In this document: positions 25,696 through 34,243 of the stretch, piece after piece | Layout of the letters: every line of letters starts with the position of its first letter | Numbering within the stretch: position 1 is the first letter of the stretch | Assembly (NCBI GenBank): GCA_030837445.1 | Contig: JAUPKM010000075.1 | Coordinates: 1 to 36,833 of the forward strand | Direction: 5' to 3' | Length of the DNA: 36,833 bases | From: Actinomycetota bacterium | GTDB taxonomy: Bacteria > Actinomycetota > Actinomycetes > S36-B12 > UBA10799 | Translations under genes and position numbers: made by a program | Notes under the pieces: generated by a model | Databases searched by the model: none | What the model saw: only the letters and a program-made list of their open reading frames with translations | Told to the model about the DNA's origin: nothing

Positions 25696-27534
25696 ATGGC
25701 GCTCGAAACGCTCAACCGGACCAACATTCAGGCGCTATGGCGGTACATGCCCGGACAGCCGTACAACTTCGGCACGAAGGCAGCCGTCGTCGGCGAACCG
25801 CCGCGGCAAACCAGTCCGCTCGGCATCCCGGAGGGATGGGTGGAGGTGCAGCTTCGCCGTCTGATCCGCCCATTTGCCGAGGCCTCGTCGAACATACCGA
25901 ACAGCGGCCCAGAGCTCGACATCGTCGACCGGCGCCAGTATGAGCTGGTCCGTGCCGACGATCTACGCGCCGCCCGGTTCCCTAACACATACCTGTGCGC
26001 CGACTGTGGCGCGTTCCGGACTGCCCGCGCCAGCGACCGGGTTCCCGACTGCGCTACGCACGGGCCGATGGAGCAGTTCACGTTCGTCGAGATCCACGAG
26101 TGCGGACATCTCGGCCAGCTGCGGCCGCCGCAGTGCGCGAACAACTGCAGAGCAGCGATGCGGCTATTCAATACGAAGTCGTTCAACACCGGCCGCTGGT
26201 ACTGGTCCTGCTCGCGGTGCGGCACTCGCTCCGAACGGCCAATCGCCCAGTGGTGCGAATGCCGGCACGGAAAGGTAACCGTCACCCGGGTCCCGCAGAC
26301 CTCGGCGTACTACCCGCAGCAAATCACCGTGATCAACCCGCCGACCCGGGAGACGTACGCGGCGCTCACGCACGAGCACACCCACGCTGCAGCGCTCGCC
26401 CAGGCGCTCGGGATCCTGCCGCCCGGCCTGGACGGGCTGCGGACCGCGGCTGGCGGCGTGTCCAACGACGCGGTCGCCCAGTTCGAGGCGCTCGCCGCGA
26501 CGCTCGGCTGGAAGCCCGGCAACCCGCTACACGACGCTGGCCTGGCCGACGCTCAGGCCAAGGTTGGCAGCACTCCGGTGTGGCGAGACGACGTCGACGC
26601 GCTCGGGCTGGAGCCGGAGCGGCTGGACCTCCTCGGCGAGGAATGCCTGCAGCTATCGCTCGCCCGGTCGGCGAACGCGATGAGCGTCGAGGACCTGCTC
26701 GCCGAAGCCGGCGGCGGGCCGCTCGCGGCGGCGTACGGCACGTACCGGGCACTGTTCGACCGGTACGGGCTGGCGGATGTGACGCTGCTGCGACAACTGC
26801 CGGTCGCATTCCTTGTCGCTGGATACACCCGTGTCTCGCCGCGGGCGAGTACGGTGAACCGGCGCGGTGACACCGTCACTACCCGGTTCCGGTTCTTCCC
26901 AGGCACCCGCAACGGTAAGTTTCCCATGTACGGGGTGCGGACCGAGACCGAAGGACTGCTATTTCGGATCGATCCGCTGAAGATCGTGACCTGGCTGGTC
27001 GATTCCGGCATCGTCGACGACCCCGGGGCGACCGACTTCGCGGCCGCGCAACGCTGGTTGCTCACCGTGTGCGACCCGGTTACTGACCTGTTTACCGCGC
27101 CGGAGAACCGGATCAGCCGTGCGGTGCTCGGGCTGACGCACTCGTTCGCGCACCGTGCGATGAAGGCGCTCGCTGCTCGGTGCGGGCTGAACGTCGACTC
27201 TCTGGCCGAGTTCCTGTTCCCAGCCAATGGGGCTTTCCTCATCTACGCCAACACCCGTAGCGAGTTCATCCTCGGTGGGTTGGAGCACGTGTTCCGGTTC
27301 GACCTGTTCGACGCTCTGACCGAGTTGGCTGCGGAGTCGCGATGCGTGTTCGATCCGCCGTGCCGGCAAGCGTTCGGCGGGGCGTGCGCGGCGTGTCTGT
27401 ACGTGTCGGAGATGGCGTGCGCTCGGTTCAACACGGTCTTGGATCGAAACCTGCTGTTCGGGACGATGCCACCGGTCGGCGGTGCGGCGCTGGGCCCGGA
27501 AGCGGCCGCGTGGCGCGGTTTCTGGACACCCTGA
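25696..27534 (+). CDS. drmB: DrmB-like DUF1998 protein
   Basis: 612-aa protein. ATG 25696 has AAGGAGA eight bases upstream; the GTG at 25663 has no site. The N-terminal half has a chain of zinc-binding pairs: CADC (Cys101/104), C-x-T-H, then ECGHLGQL with CANNC, CSRC and CECRHG, and ASAYYP-like TSAYYPQQITVINPP. The C-terminal DUF1998 domain shows LTHSFAHRAMKALAARCGL, the G-x-L-I-Y-type GAFLIYANT, LGGLEHV, DPPC, CAACLYVSEMACARFNTVLD and R. This architecture is that of DISARM DrmB, which forms a complex with DrmA. The 96-base gap to the helicase gene and shared direction fit one operon. It lacks nuclease motifs of its own. Confidence 0.85.
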   Translation: MALETLNRTNIQALWRYMPGQPYNFGTKAAVVGEPPRQTSPLGIPEGWVEVQLRRLIRPFAEASSNIPNSGPELDIVDRRQYELVRADDLRAARFPNTYLCADCGAFRTARASDRVPDCATHGPMEQFTFVEIHECGHLGQLRPPQCANNCRAAMRLFNTKSFNTGRWYWSCSRCGTRSERPIAQWCECRHGKVTVTRVPQTSAYYPQQITVINPPTRETYAALTHEHTHAAALAQALGILPPGLDGLRTAAGGVSNDAVAQFEALAATLGWKPGNPLHDAGLADAQAKVGSTPVWRDDVDALGLEPERLDLLGEECLQLSLARSANAMSVEDLLAEAGGGPLAAAYGTYRALFDRYGLADVTLLRQLPVAFLVAGYTRVSPRASTVNRRGDTVTTRFRFFPGTRNGKFPMYGVRTETEGLLFRIDPLKIVTWLVDSGIVDDPGATDFAAAQRWLLTVCDPVTDLFTAPENRISRAVLGLTHSFAHRAMKALAARCGLNVDSLAEFLFPANGAFLIYANTRSEFILGGLEHVFRFDLFDALTELAAESRCVFDPPCRQAFGGACAACLYVSEMACARFNTVLDRNLLFGTMPPVGGAALGPEAAAWRGFWTP

Positions 27535-27626
27535 CTCCTCCGCTGTCCGGGCTGCTCATACAGGCCGGTGACCCGGTTGCGGTCGCGCACGGGCTGGCCA
27601 CCTCCGCCGCGGCCAGCGCGTCATGA
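27510..27626 (+). pseudogene. Truncated start of a further defence-operon gene (possibly drmC-like)
   Basis: A GTG at 27510, preceded by GGAAG with seven bases spacing, lies inside the end of the DrmB-like gene. It opens a frame reading MARFLDTLTPPLSGLLIQAG, then DPVAVAHGLATSAAA, and stops at 27626. The last codons and the stop fall within the 26-bp inverted repeat that begins at 27618, so the reading frame is cut by that element. A helical, Leu-rich N-terminus in this position after drmB would suit DrmC, but 35 residues cannot prove it. Confidence 0.4.
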
Positions 27627-27684
27627 GTGTCAAGTACCGGGTTATATGGAGACCATCAAACCCGGTACTTGACACTCATGACGC
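27618..27684. repeat. 26-bp perfect inverted repeat with 15-base spacer
   Basis: Arms at 27618-27643 and 27659-27684 are perfectly complementary (26 of 26; they begin GCGTCATGAGTGTC). In the 15-base spacer ATGG (27646-27649) and CCAT (27653-27656) can extend the structure. It could be a strong bidirectional terminator, though no T-run follows. Alternatively it is two abutted ends of an insertion element, since one arm plus part of the spacer (CAAGTACCGGGTTTGATGG on the minus strand) looks like an IS terminus. It lies exactly where the ORF at 27510 is broken. Confidence 0.85.
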
Positions 27685-27804
27685 ACTGCGGGGGTCCGAC
27701 ATCCGCTGGATCCTGGTGTGGGGGAGAAATCGTGACAGTTCCGCCCACCCAGCGCATCCCGCACCGCGGGCAGACCATCCGACACGTGTCCGAGCCGTCG
27801 ACGA

Positions 27805-29636
27805 ATTCGGTTCTGGCGCTGATCTTGTGGTGCGGTGGGACGAGGCTTGGGGTCATGCGAGTAAGACGCGCTTGGGGAGGAGGTCGAAGTTGGCCCTGCC
27901 GTAAATGTGCCGCTTGAAGGTCTTGATCTTGTTGATGGTGCCTTCGACGGCGCCGGAGTTGTAGGTGAGGGTCAGGCCGTTGATGACGGCGGTGAGGTCG
28001 TTGCGTAAGTGCGTGGTGAAGGAGCTGAGCGGGGTGAGGGTGTCGGCCTCGACCGCGGTGATCCAGTCCGGCACGTGCTGTCCTTCCAAGCGGGTCATCA
28101 TGCGCGCGAAGCCGGTGACGTGCTCGGCCAGCCTGGTCAAGGTCGGGGCTGCGTTCCAGGCCTGGCTTCCAGGCAGGCTCGGTCCTCGGGAGCCAGGCGG
28201 TCGGGGCGGGTCATCAGCCAGCGGCTGGTCTGTCGGATCGTCGGTACCGTCGCCCCGGGCGGCGGCGCGCACAGCGCGCCGGGGAAGCGGTGCAGGTAGC
28301 GGGTGATCGTCTGGACCGAGCCGGTGTGCCCCTGCCCGCAGATCTCGCGGGTGAGAGCGGCGGTGCTGGTGATGCCCTCGTTCCACCGCCGGTGCAGGTG
28401 CTCCTTGAACTCGTCCAGCGTGCTGTGCCGCTCCAGCGTCGGTGCGAGGACCTCCTGGACGGTCGTGGCGTTCGCGAAGCGCCGCACGGTCTGGATGTCC
28501 AGGTTCAGCGACCGCGCCACCTCGTTGCGGCTGGCACCCGCGTCCAGGAGCGCGTGGATCTGGCGGTACCGCTCCCGGGTCCGTACCAGGATCGCCTTCT
28601 CCGGCACCGTGTTCACCACCTCCGGGACGACGCCACCGGCGTGTGCGACGGCAGCATCACCCGCAGCAGCATCACGGGCAGCAGCCTGCGCAGGCGCCGG
28701 CGAGGGTCCCTCGTCCCCGTCGGTGCTCAGTGTCGACAGGGTGACGTCAGGCGGCGTGTCCCGCAGCGCGGCGCGATGTGCGGTGACGGTCTTGGCGACG
28801 GCTTCGCCGAGGTTGGCCCACAGGTGGTACCGGTCGGCTACCTGGACCGCCTCGGGTGCGCCGCTCGTGGCGCCCGCGGCGTACTGGCCGGTGCGGTCCC
28901 GGCAGATCACGCCGATGCCGGGGTGCGCCGTCAGCCACTGCGCGAACGGTTCGGCGGGGCGCCCAGGCAGCAGGTCGACCGGCCGGTGGGAGTCCATGTC
29001 GACCAGCACCGTGCCGTAGTCGGGGCTCCGTCGCAGGGCGAAGTCATCGACCCCCAGAACCGCGAGCGGACCCTGGGCAGGATCGGGCAGCGCCCGGACC
29101 CGTCGCAGGAGGGCGTCGCGCCCGACGGTCATTCCCAGGCGTGCGGCGAGCCGGGCTCCGGCGCGGCCGGCCAGGGCCAGCCCGATCGCCTCGATCATCT
29201 CCACCGCCAACGGCGTGAAGCGCGCGTGTGGCCTGGTCAGTCCGGGAATCTGCTCGGCGAATGTCACCGTCGCGCAGCCCGGGTCCGGGCAACGCCAGCG
29301 CCGCACCACCACCTCCAGCAGCAGCGGCCTACCAGCCACCGCAGCGTCGGTCAGACACCGCCGGTACGTCCCGTGGACGGTTGTTGATGTCGTCCCGCAT
29401 CGCGGGCAATCGCCTGCCCGGGCCCGACCGCGAACCACCAGGCGTAACCGCGAACCACCAGGTGTAACCGCGAGCCCAGGCTCTCGATCTCGTCGACGAC
29501 GACACCAGCCAGATGCGGGAGCAGGACCTCAAGATCTGAACGATCACACAGACGAGATCAAAACCAACTCCGGACCCGAACCACCGCAGACACGCCCAAG
29601 CCACCCCAGATCACAAGATCAGCGCCAGAACCGAAT
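27805..29636 (-). mobile_element. ISL3-family insertion sequence (about 1.83 kb)
   Basis: Terminal inverted repeats of 25 bp lie at 27805-27829 and 29612-29636 (identical; they contain TTCGGTTCTGGCGCTGATC). They enclose one transposase gene on the minus strand. About 24 bases separate the left repeat from the transposase stop codon, and about 170 bases separate the right repeat from its start. I find no clear 8-bp target duplication: the flanks GTCGACGA and CTCGTGAT differ, so the flanks may have been rearranged after insertion. Confidence 0.8.
27853..29438 (-). pseudogene. ISL3 family transposase, frameshifted
   Basis: The N-terminal zinc finger (CPRCGTTSTTVHGTYRR ... RRWRCPDPGC) and the DDE core (LGVDDFALRRSPDYGTVLVD; VADRYHLWANLGEAV) lie in the frame from 29438. 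This frame stops at 28137. The C-terminal part with the third catalytic residue (YNSGAVEGTINKIKTFKRH, then YGRANFDLLPKRVLLA) is in another frame ending at 27853. The switch falls between 28140 and 28200, in a palindromic CCTGGAAGCCAGG stretch. As read, the transposase is inactive unless frameshifting or a sequencing error explains it. Confidence 0.85.
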
Positions 29637-29914
29637 CTCGTGATGCTCGACATCCGGAAGGTATCGCCCCTCACCGATGACACGTACTCCCTCAGTTCGG
29701 CCACGAGGATGCACCCGCGGACCCGTCCATGGAGAGACGGTCACGACCATCCCAGCCCACCCCTCCCTGCCCGGCGCTCGCTCCCCCACCAGGCCGAGCT
29801 CGCCACCATGGGGTGTTCTCAACTGTTCGACTCGACCGATCCACGACAATCGTGATCAACTAAACCCGCAGGTCGATGCCTTGCACCGGCATGGGTATTC
29901 GATTGTTTACGCCT

Positions 29915-30176
29915 CTCGGACACACTTGGAACCAGCCCCTGAACAGCGGAAACGCGGTAGGGGCTGGTTCGTTTTGTTCCCTGTGGGATCACCTGTGGGA
30001 TCACGTCCCTGTCGTGGCAGAGGTCCTGACGACGTTCGGTGGCAGGCAACCCGGGACGCGAGGGGTCGCGGGTCTGCGGCCGACAGGCGGGAGTGTCGTG
30101 ATGGCGCAGTGGGTGTACCGAGCTCGTACCGATGGTGGGCAGAGCATTCAGATCAAGTGGCGGATGGCGGGGCGCT
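29915..30176 (+). repeat. Repeat copy C: right attachment-type repeat
   Basis: Begins with the last bases of tRNA-Leu (CTCGGACACACTTGGAACC), continues with the terminator hairpin, the double GTGGGATCAC unit and the start of the integrase gene, and ends at the same base as copy A. It is in direct orientation to copy B (5076) and inverted to copy A (1774-2036). Its left neighbour is about 280 bases without a recognisable gene after the ISL3 element. Its right junction cuts into the end of the M4 protease gene. Confidence 0.85.
29930..29969 (+). terminator. Displaced copy of the tRNA-Leu terminator
   Basis: Same 11-bp stem AACCAGCCCCT / AGGGGCTGGTT as at 1970-2009, with GCG-GAAA-CGC at the tip and TCGTTTTGTT after it. 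There is no tRNA upstream here, so it now only ends any transcript coming from the ISL3 side. Confidence 0.7.
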
Positions 30177-30214
30177 GCCGCAGGTCGGCTCGTCCGATCG
30201 TGCGGGGACGGTGA
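30101..30214 (+). pseudogene. 5' remnant of a tyrosine integrase (copy C)
   Basis: ATG 30101 reads MAQWVYRARTDGG and QIKWRMAGR as in copy A with one substitution, then departs after about 25 residues into CRRSARPIVRGR and stops at 30214. The second part is the antisense of the M4 protease 3' end. The integrase body is absent. Confidence 0.6.
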
Positions 30215-31798
30215 CCGCATCCCAGGTGGCCTTCACCGTGGCGTACGTCGCGCAGTCCCCGGGGTGGAGGTTCCTGGCCGCGGCGAGGGTCGCGGACCGC
30301 AGATCGGAGTATCCCCAGGTTGAGGTCTTGGTCAGCAGCGCGTTGTAGAGGATCTCCCCGGTCTCGCGGATCCCGATCCCGGCGACGGTCGATCCGTTGC
30401 AGGTCGGGCTGTGCGGCTCGCCACCGGACGGATCCGACCCTTCGGCCAACAGGTAGAACCAGTGGCCGCCGTACCCGGGGATCTCACTACGGCCGCCGGC
30501 CGTCTGCCGGGGCGGATAGCAGTCCGCGAACCCGTCGACCAGTGACGGCTGATACATGATCCGGATCGGCCCCTTGTCGCCCAGGGACACCGTCTCGCCG
30601 ATCGTGTAGTCCGGCGGATCCTTCGGGTTGTTCGCGAACGCTTCGGTCATGACCGCGAACATGTCGGCGACCTCCTCGTTGAGGATGCCGTTCTCACGGT
30701 CTCTCGCGCTTCCGGAACTGCCGGGCGTGTACTCGAAGACGGCGTGACCGAACTCGTGACCGACCACGTCGATGGCGGCGAGCTGGCGGGTTCCGGTCGC
30801 GGTCGTCGTCTTGCCGTACCGGCTCAGGCGGGGAGTCCAGACCGCGCTCTCGTCCGGGAGCCCCACCTGGATCGGGGTGGCGTGCCCGTACCCGTCGAAT
30901 CCGTCTCGGCCGAACCACCCGGCGAGCATGTCCCACTCGCGCTGGGCGCCGTACATCAGGTCGACACAGGCGGCGACGAGGTCGTCGCCTCGGCCGGTGC
31001 CCCACGTGTTGACCGGGCCGGTGTAGAGCTGCCCGTCCGGCCCGGCCCGGCGCAGCTCAGCCCCGGCCGGGTCGGGTCGGCCAGCCGGAAGGCATCGCCG
31101 GAACTCGCCGTAGTGATCTTCACGGTGCCGCCCTCGGAGGTGGCGATGAGGCCACCGGTCGTCGCGTCGACGTAGACCTGCTGCTCCACCGGGATCCCGC
31201 TCATCTGCTCCGTCACGATGATCTCCCAGGCCAGTACCGGGGACTGAGGCCAGGCGAGGATCGCGAGGCGAGGTGACGAGGTCGCGGACACCGGCCCGTA
31301 GGTCGTGTCGCTTCGGGCTGTCGTGACGGCGTCCTGGGCGGACCTCAGCGGTCGGGTGGTCGTGGTGGTGAGCGGCCGCTTCTGAGCCGCCGAGACACCG
31401 GTCACCGTGTTCCCGGGGGCGACGGTCACCACGGCGTCGCCGCCGACGACCGGCAGTCCTCGGTAGGTCCGCTCGTAGACGACGTAGGTCATGCCCCGGG
31501 TCCCGGAGAGCACGCCGCCGCGGACGAGCACGTCGTCGTCACCCTTGTGGACGGCGGCTGGATGGCTCGCCAGGTACGCGTCGGCGGCCTTTCCTGCGGA
31601 GACGGGGTCGTGGGCCGGCCCGGGAGCGGGCGGCGCGGACGGCTGATCCGCCGACGAGGCCCAGGACGGCGCGCAGGTCCCGGTGACGAGCACTCCGGCG
31701 ACGACCAGGGCCGTCACCGGACGGGCGCGATGTCGACGTCGTCCGGCGGCCTGGACCCGGTAACGTCGTGGGGCGTCTTCCGAAGGGTGAGAGGGCAC
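30153..31798 (-). pseudogene. M4 (thermolysin-type) metalloprotease, frameshifted
   Basis: Secreted neutral protease. GTG 31798 gives a basic N-terminus and a signal peptide (VTALVVAGVLVTGTCAPSWA), then the FTP/PepSY propeptide (YVVYERTYRGLPVVGGDAV ... VYVDATTGGLIATSEGG). The catalytic domain has GHEFGH (HExxH) and NEEVADMFAV with the third zinc ligand. The two parts are in different frames. Adding one base to the CCCC at 31061-31064 would join RLADPTRPG to AELRRAGPDGQLYTGPVNTW. Thus it is a single-base deletion or a sequencing error. The last eight residues after DEPTC come from repeat C, so the original stop is lost. Confidence 0.85.
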
Positions 31799-32038
31799 GT
31801 CCGGCAGCCTAAAGACGATCTCCGGACACGGTCATCGGTCGCCGGACATACGTCTGCAGGACCCCAGCGCACGCCCCGGCCCGGCACCGATGCCAGTTGA
31901 CCGCCGGGGACCGGATGCTCCTGGCCGACACCCCGGTGGGAGGTGGCGACGGTCACCGCGTACGTGACCGTCGTCGCCCGGTCCATGGTCGCGCTATCGT
32001 CGCTGAAGGAGCTGGACATCGTGGAGGTGGGATCAGCC

Positions 32039-32395
32039 ATGGACAGGGCACATCGTGCGGCCGCGCCGCAGGGATCCCGTTACCAGGACCAACGCCGGTA
32101 CGTCGTCGCGGCCAGCCTGGCGGACCTTCACGGCCCCACCCAGGGGGTGGTCCGGCTGGAGCGGGCACTGGATTGGTCGGCCGACCCTCAGTACGACCTG
32201 GAGAATCCGGGCGACCTCGCGGTCATGTACCAGACGGTCCTGAACCAGGCCAGCACTCCCGCGCAGCTGCGCCGCTGGCTCGACGGCGACACCCTATGCC
32301 GGATCTGGCCGACCCTATGGCTGCCTCCACGGGTCCGGGCAGCGTGGGAGACGACCTTCCCTGACCTGACCGGTCCCACCGTGCTGGCCGGTTGA
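32039..32395 (+). CDS. Small partner protein of an AbiEii-like toxin
   Basis: 118-aa protein with a strong GGAGGTGG ribosome binding site before ATG 32039 (an upstream frame to 31943 is not needed). Recognisable blocks are SLADLHGPTQGVVRLERAL, PAQLRRWLDGDTLCRIW and LPPRVRAAWE. I recall such short proteins encoded before nucleotidyltransferase AbiEii/AbiGii toxins in actinobacteria; they are shorter than classical AbiEi antitoxins and have no evident winged helix. The stop and the AbiEii start overlap as TGATG. By position it would be the antitoxin or a partner. A degraded relative lies at 4398-4532. Confidence 0.7.
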   Translation: MDRAHRAAAPQGSRYQDQRRYVVAASLADLHGPTQGVVRLERALDWSADPQYDLENPGDLAVMYQTVLNQASTPAQLRRWLDGDTLCRIWPTLWLPPRVRAAWETTFPDLTGPTVLAG

Positions 32396-33042
32396 TGGAC
32401 CCCACACATCGTCGCCTGGCCCAGATCGGGTTGCAGGCCGCCGCACGGTTCGGGTTCGCCCTCGCAGGCGGATACGCCGTCCAGGAGCACGGCCTCATCC
32501 AGCGGCTTAGCGAGGACGTCGACCTGTTCACCGGCTGGGACCGCCGCACCGAGTTCGGCGAAGCCGTCCGGGCCGTGGTCGACTCATACTGCGAGCACGG
32601 GTACGGGGTGGACATCGTCGAGCAGTTCGACACCTTCGCCCGCTTGGCGGTGCGCGACGCCGATCAACCCGATCGGCCGTTCAAGGTCGAACTCGCGGCG
32701 AACTGGCGAGCCCAATCCCCGGTAATGATGGATATCGGGCCGGTCCTGCACGCCGACGACGTCGTGGCCGGCAAGATGTCCGCTCTCTACACCCGCGCCG
32801 AACCACGCGACTTCCTGGACGTCGACGCAGCCATCACCACCGGCCGGTACTCACCCGAGCAACTCTGCGACCTCGCCGAACAGGCCGACACCGGCTTCGA
32901 CCGCCACGTACTGGCCGAGGTCTTCGCCCTACTTCAGCGTTATCCCGACCGAAGGTTTACCGCCTACGGACGGACCCCGGAGGACATAGAAGCACTGCGT
33001 TCACGCTTCGCCACCTGGCGCGCCGCGCTGCTGGCCCCCTGA
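32395..33042 (+). CDS. Nucleotidyltransferase AbiEii/AbiGii-type toxin
   Basis: 215-aa protein of the AbiEii-type nucleotidyltransferase family, abortive-infection toxins that modify tRNA or other targets. The polymerase-beta-like motif is clear: FALAGGYAVQEHGLIQRLSE followed by DVDLFTGW, with the GG...(x)n...DxD arrangement. FKVELAANW gives the third acidic residue region, and DDVVAGKMSALYTRAEPRDF with FLDVDAAI is the typical second half with Lys and the R-D-x-x-D element. ATG 32395 overlaps the partner stop by one base. It forms a two-gene module with the 118-aa gene. Confidence 0.85.
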   Translation: MDPTHRRLAQIGLQAAARFGFALAGGYAVQEHGLIQRLSEDVDLFTGWDRRTEFGEAVRAVVDSYCEHGYGVDIVEQFDTFARLAVRDADQPDRPFKVELAANWRAQSPVMMDIGPVLHADDVVAGKMSALYTRAEPRDFLDVDAAITTGRYSPEQLCDLAEQADTGFDRHVLAEVFALLQRYPDRRFTAYGRTPEDIEALRSRFATWRAALLAP

Positions 33043-33138
33043 GGTCTGAGATGGTGGGCTGCGTCTGAGTTCGTGGCAGAGATCTCGGCCTGGATCAGAC
33101 ATCATCGCGCGAGCCACCATCCGACTAGGAGAGATGAC

Positions 33139-34158
33139 TCAGAAGGACTCCGGGTCGGTGAGCGCGCGCAACTGCGGCTGCGGCCGGCCGTAACTGATGA
33201 CGCAGACGTCCAGCCCGCTGTCGTGGTGCAGCCGCACCGCGCGCCGCAAGGCGTCCATCACCCACTGCAGCGGGTTTCCGAAGGCGCCCGCCCCCAGCAG
33301 GGTCAGGTACACCGTGCGGTTTCCGGTCCGGACGGCGGCCGGGACGGCAGCGGCCAGGGTCGCCTCGTACGCGGCGTCCAGCACCAGCCGGGCCAGCGGC
33401 TCCCAGCATCGCGGGTCACCGCCGGCGTACGAGAGGGGCAGCGCCGAGCAGAAGATCTGGGTGACCGTGTGCCCTGCGTCCTTCCAGGTGACCTCGGTCT
33501 GTGACTGGACGCCGACCTTCAACAGGCCGGTCAGGTCGTCCCGCTGCGGCCCGGTCAGCCCTTCCAGGTACACGGCAACCCGGTCCAGCTCCTCCGGCGT
33601 CACGAAGGCATACCCGTTGCGCATGTCCACGCGCAGGTCGAGCGCCCCGGCGAGGTCGGCGAACCCGTCCAGCTGACGACCCGCCGTCTGCCCGCGCAGC
33701 GCATCCGGGCCTGATCCGAACGGCACCAGATAGTTGCGGTGGATCGTGGCCGCCCCGCACGCGATCGCGCACGCGGGCCCTTGCGTGTGGTCCCGTTCGT
33801 AGTGGTCGATGCCGTCGTCGGGCGTGATCTCGGGATTGATCATCTCCAGCATGTTGAACTGCGAGGCGACCTGGAAGACCGCACCGGCCGACGCGGGATC
33901 GGCGTGCAGATCGCGCACGTCAGCCACCACCTCCCGCACCTGCACCCTCGCCCCGGCGGGGGCGGGAGCCGCGCCGGGGACGGGCCCGGCCTGATCCCGA
34001 GCCCGCCGCAAGGCGTCAAGGCCGACGACGGCGAAGTCACCCCGCCGCATCCGGCGTCCGTTCGCGGTGGACTCCAGGAAGGCGCCGTTCTCACGCAGGC
34101 GGGCCAGCACCTGCTCGCGGCCGCCCTCCCGGAACCCGGTCAACTGCTCGAACCACAT
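33139..34158 (-). CDS. Macrodomain-like protein of unknown function
   Basis: 339-aa protein. ATG 34158 (MWFEQLTGFREGGREQVL) has GGGAGGG upstream; a longer frame to 34218 gives a Ser/Gly-rich leader. The blocks VASQFNMLEMINPEITPDDG, ERDHTQGPACAIACGAATIH with RNYLVPF, and near the C-terminus YLTLLGAGAFGNPLQWVMD resemble macrodomain-fold proteins: the N-x-L-E start and a G-A-G-x-F-G-N ligand loop. Macrodomains bind or remove ADP-ribose. I believe a related family occurs in bacteria and protists without known function. It converges with the AbiEii module and stands alone otherwise. Confidence 0.65.
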   Translation of the reverse strand: MWFEQLTGFREGGREQVLARLRENGAFLESTANGRRMRRGDFAVVGLDALRRARDQAGPVPGAAPAPAGARVQVREVVADVRDLHADPASAGAVFQVASQFNMLEMINPEITPDDGIDHYERDHTQGPACAIACGAATIHRNYLVPFGSGPDALRGQTAGRQLDGFADLAGALDLRVDMRNGYAFVTPEELDRVAVYLEGLTGPQRDDLTGLLKVGVQSQTEVTWKDAGHTVTQIFCSALPLSYAGGDPRCWEPLARLVLDAAYEATLAAAVPAAVRTGNRTVYLTLLGAGAFGNPLQWVMDALRRAVRLHHDSGLDVCVISYGRPQPQLRALTDPESF

Positions 34159-34243
34159 CGCGCCCGTCCCTCCCGCGCCACCACCCGTCCCGGAACCACT
34201 ACCACGACACTGCACCACGGGTCATCGGGACGCCCCTCGAAGG

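Larger units (their letters stand above)
5076..30176. mobile_element. Putative decayed genomic island between direct tRNA-Leu repeats
   Basis: Copies B and C of the tRNA-Leu 3'/integrase-leader repeat lie in direct orientation at the two ends of about 25 kb. That stretch holds accessory genes only: EcsC, an oxidoreductase/aminotransferase/Nudix operon, decayed regulator and folate genes, a DISARM-like defence locus and an insertion sequence. Known biology: tyrosine integrases insert islands at tRNA 3' ends and leave such direct repeats. Against a recent event: no intact integrase or excisionase is present, and the intact tRNA (copy A) lies outside in inverted orientation, so later rearrangement must have occurred. 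Confidence 0.55.

Noticed and set aside
33050..33121. GATGGTGG/CCACCATC inverted repeat between the convergent AbiEii and macrodomain genes
   Set aside because: The 8-bp arms are 56 bases apart and no T-run follows; too weak to call a terminator.
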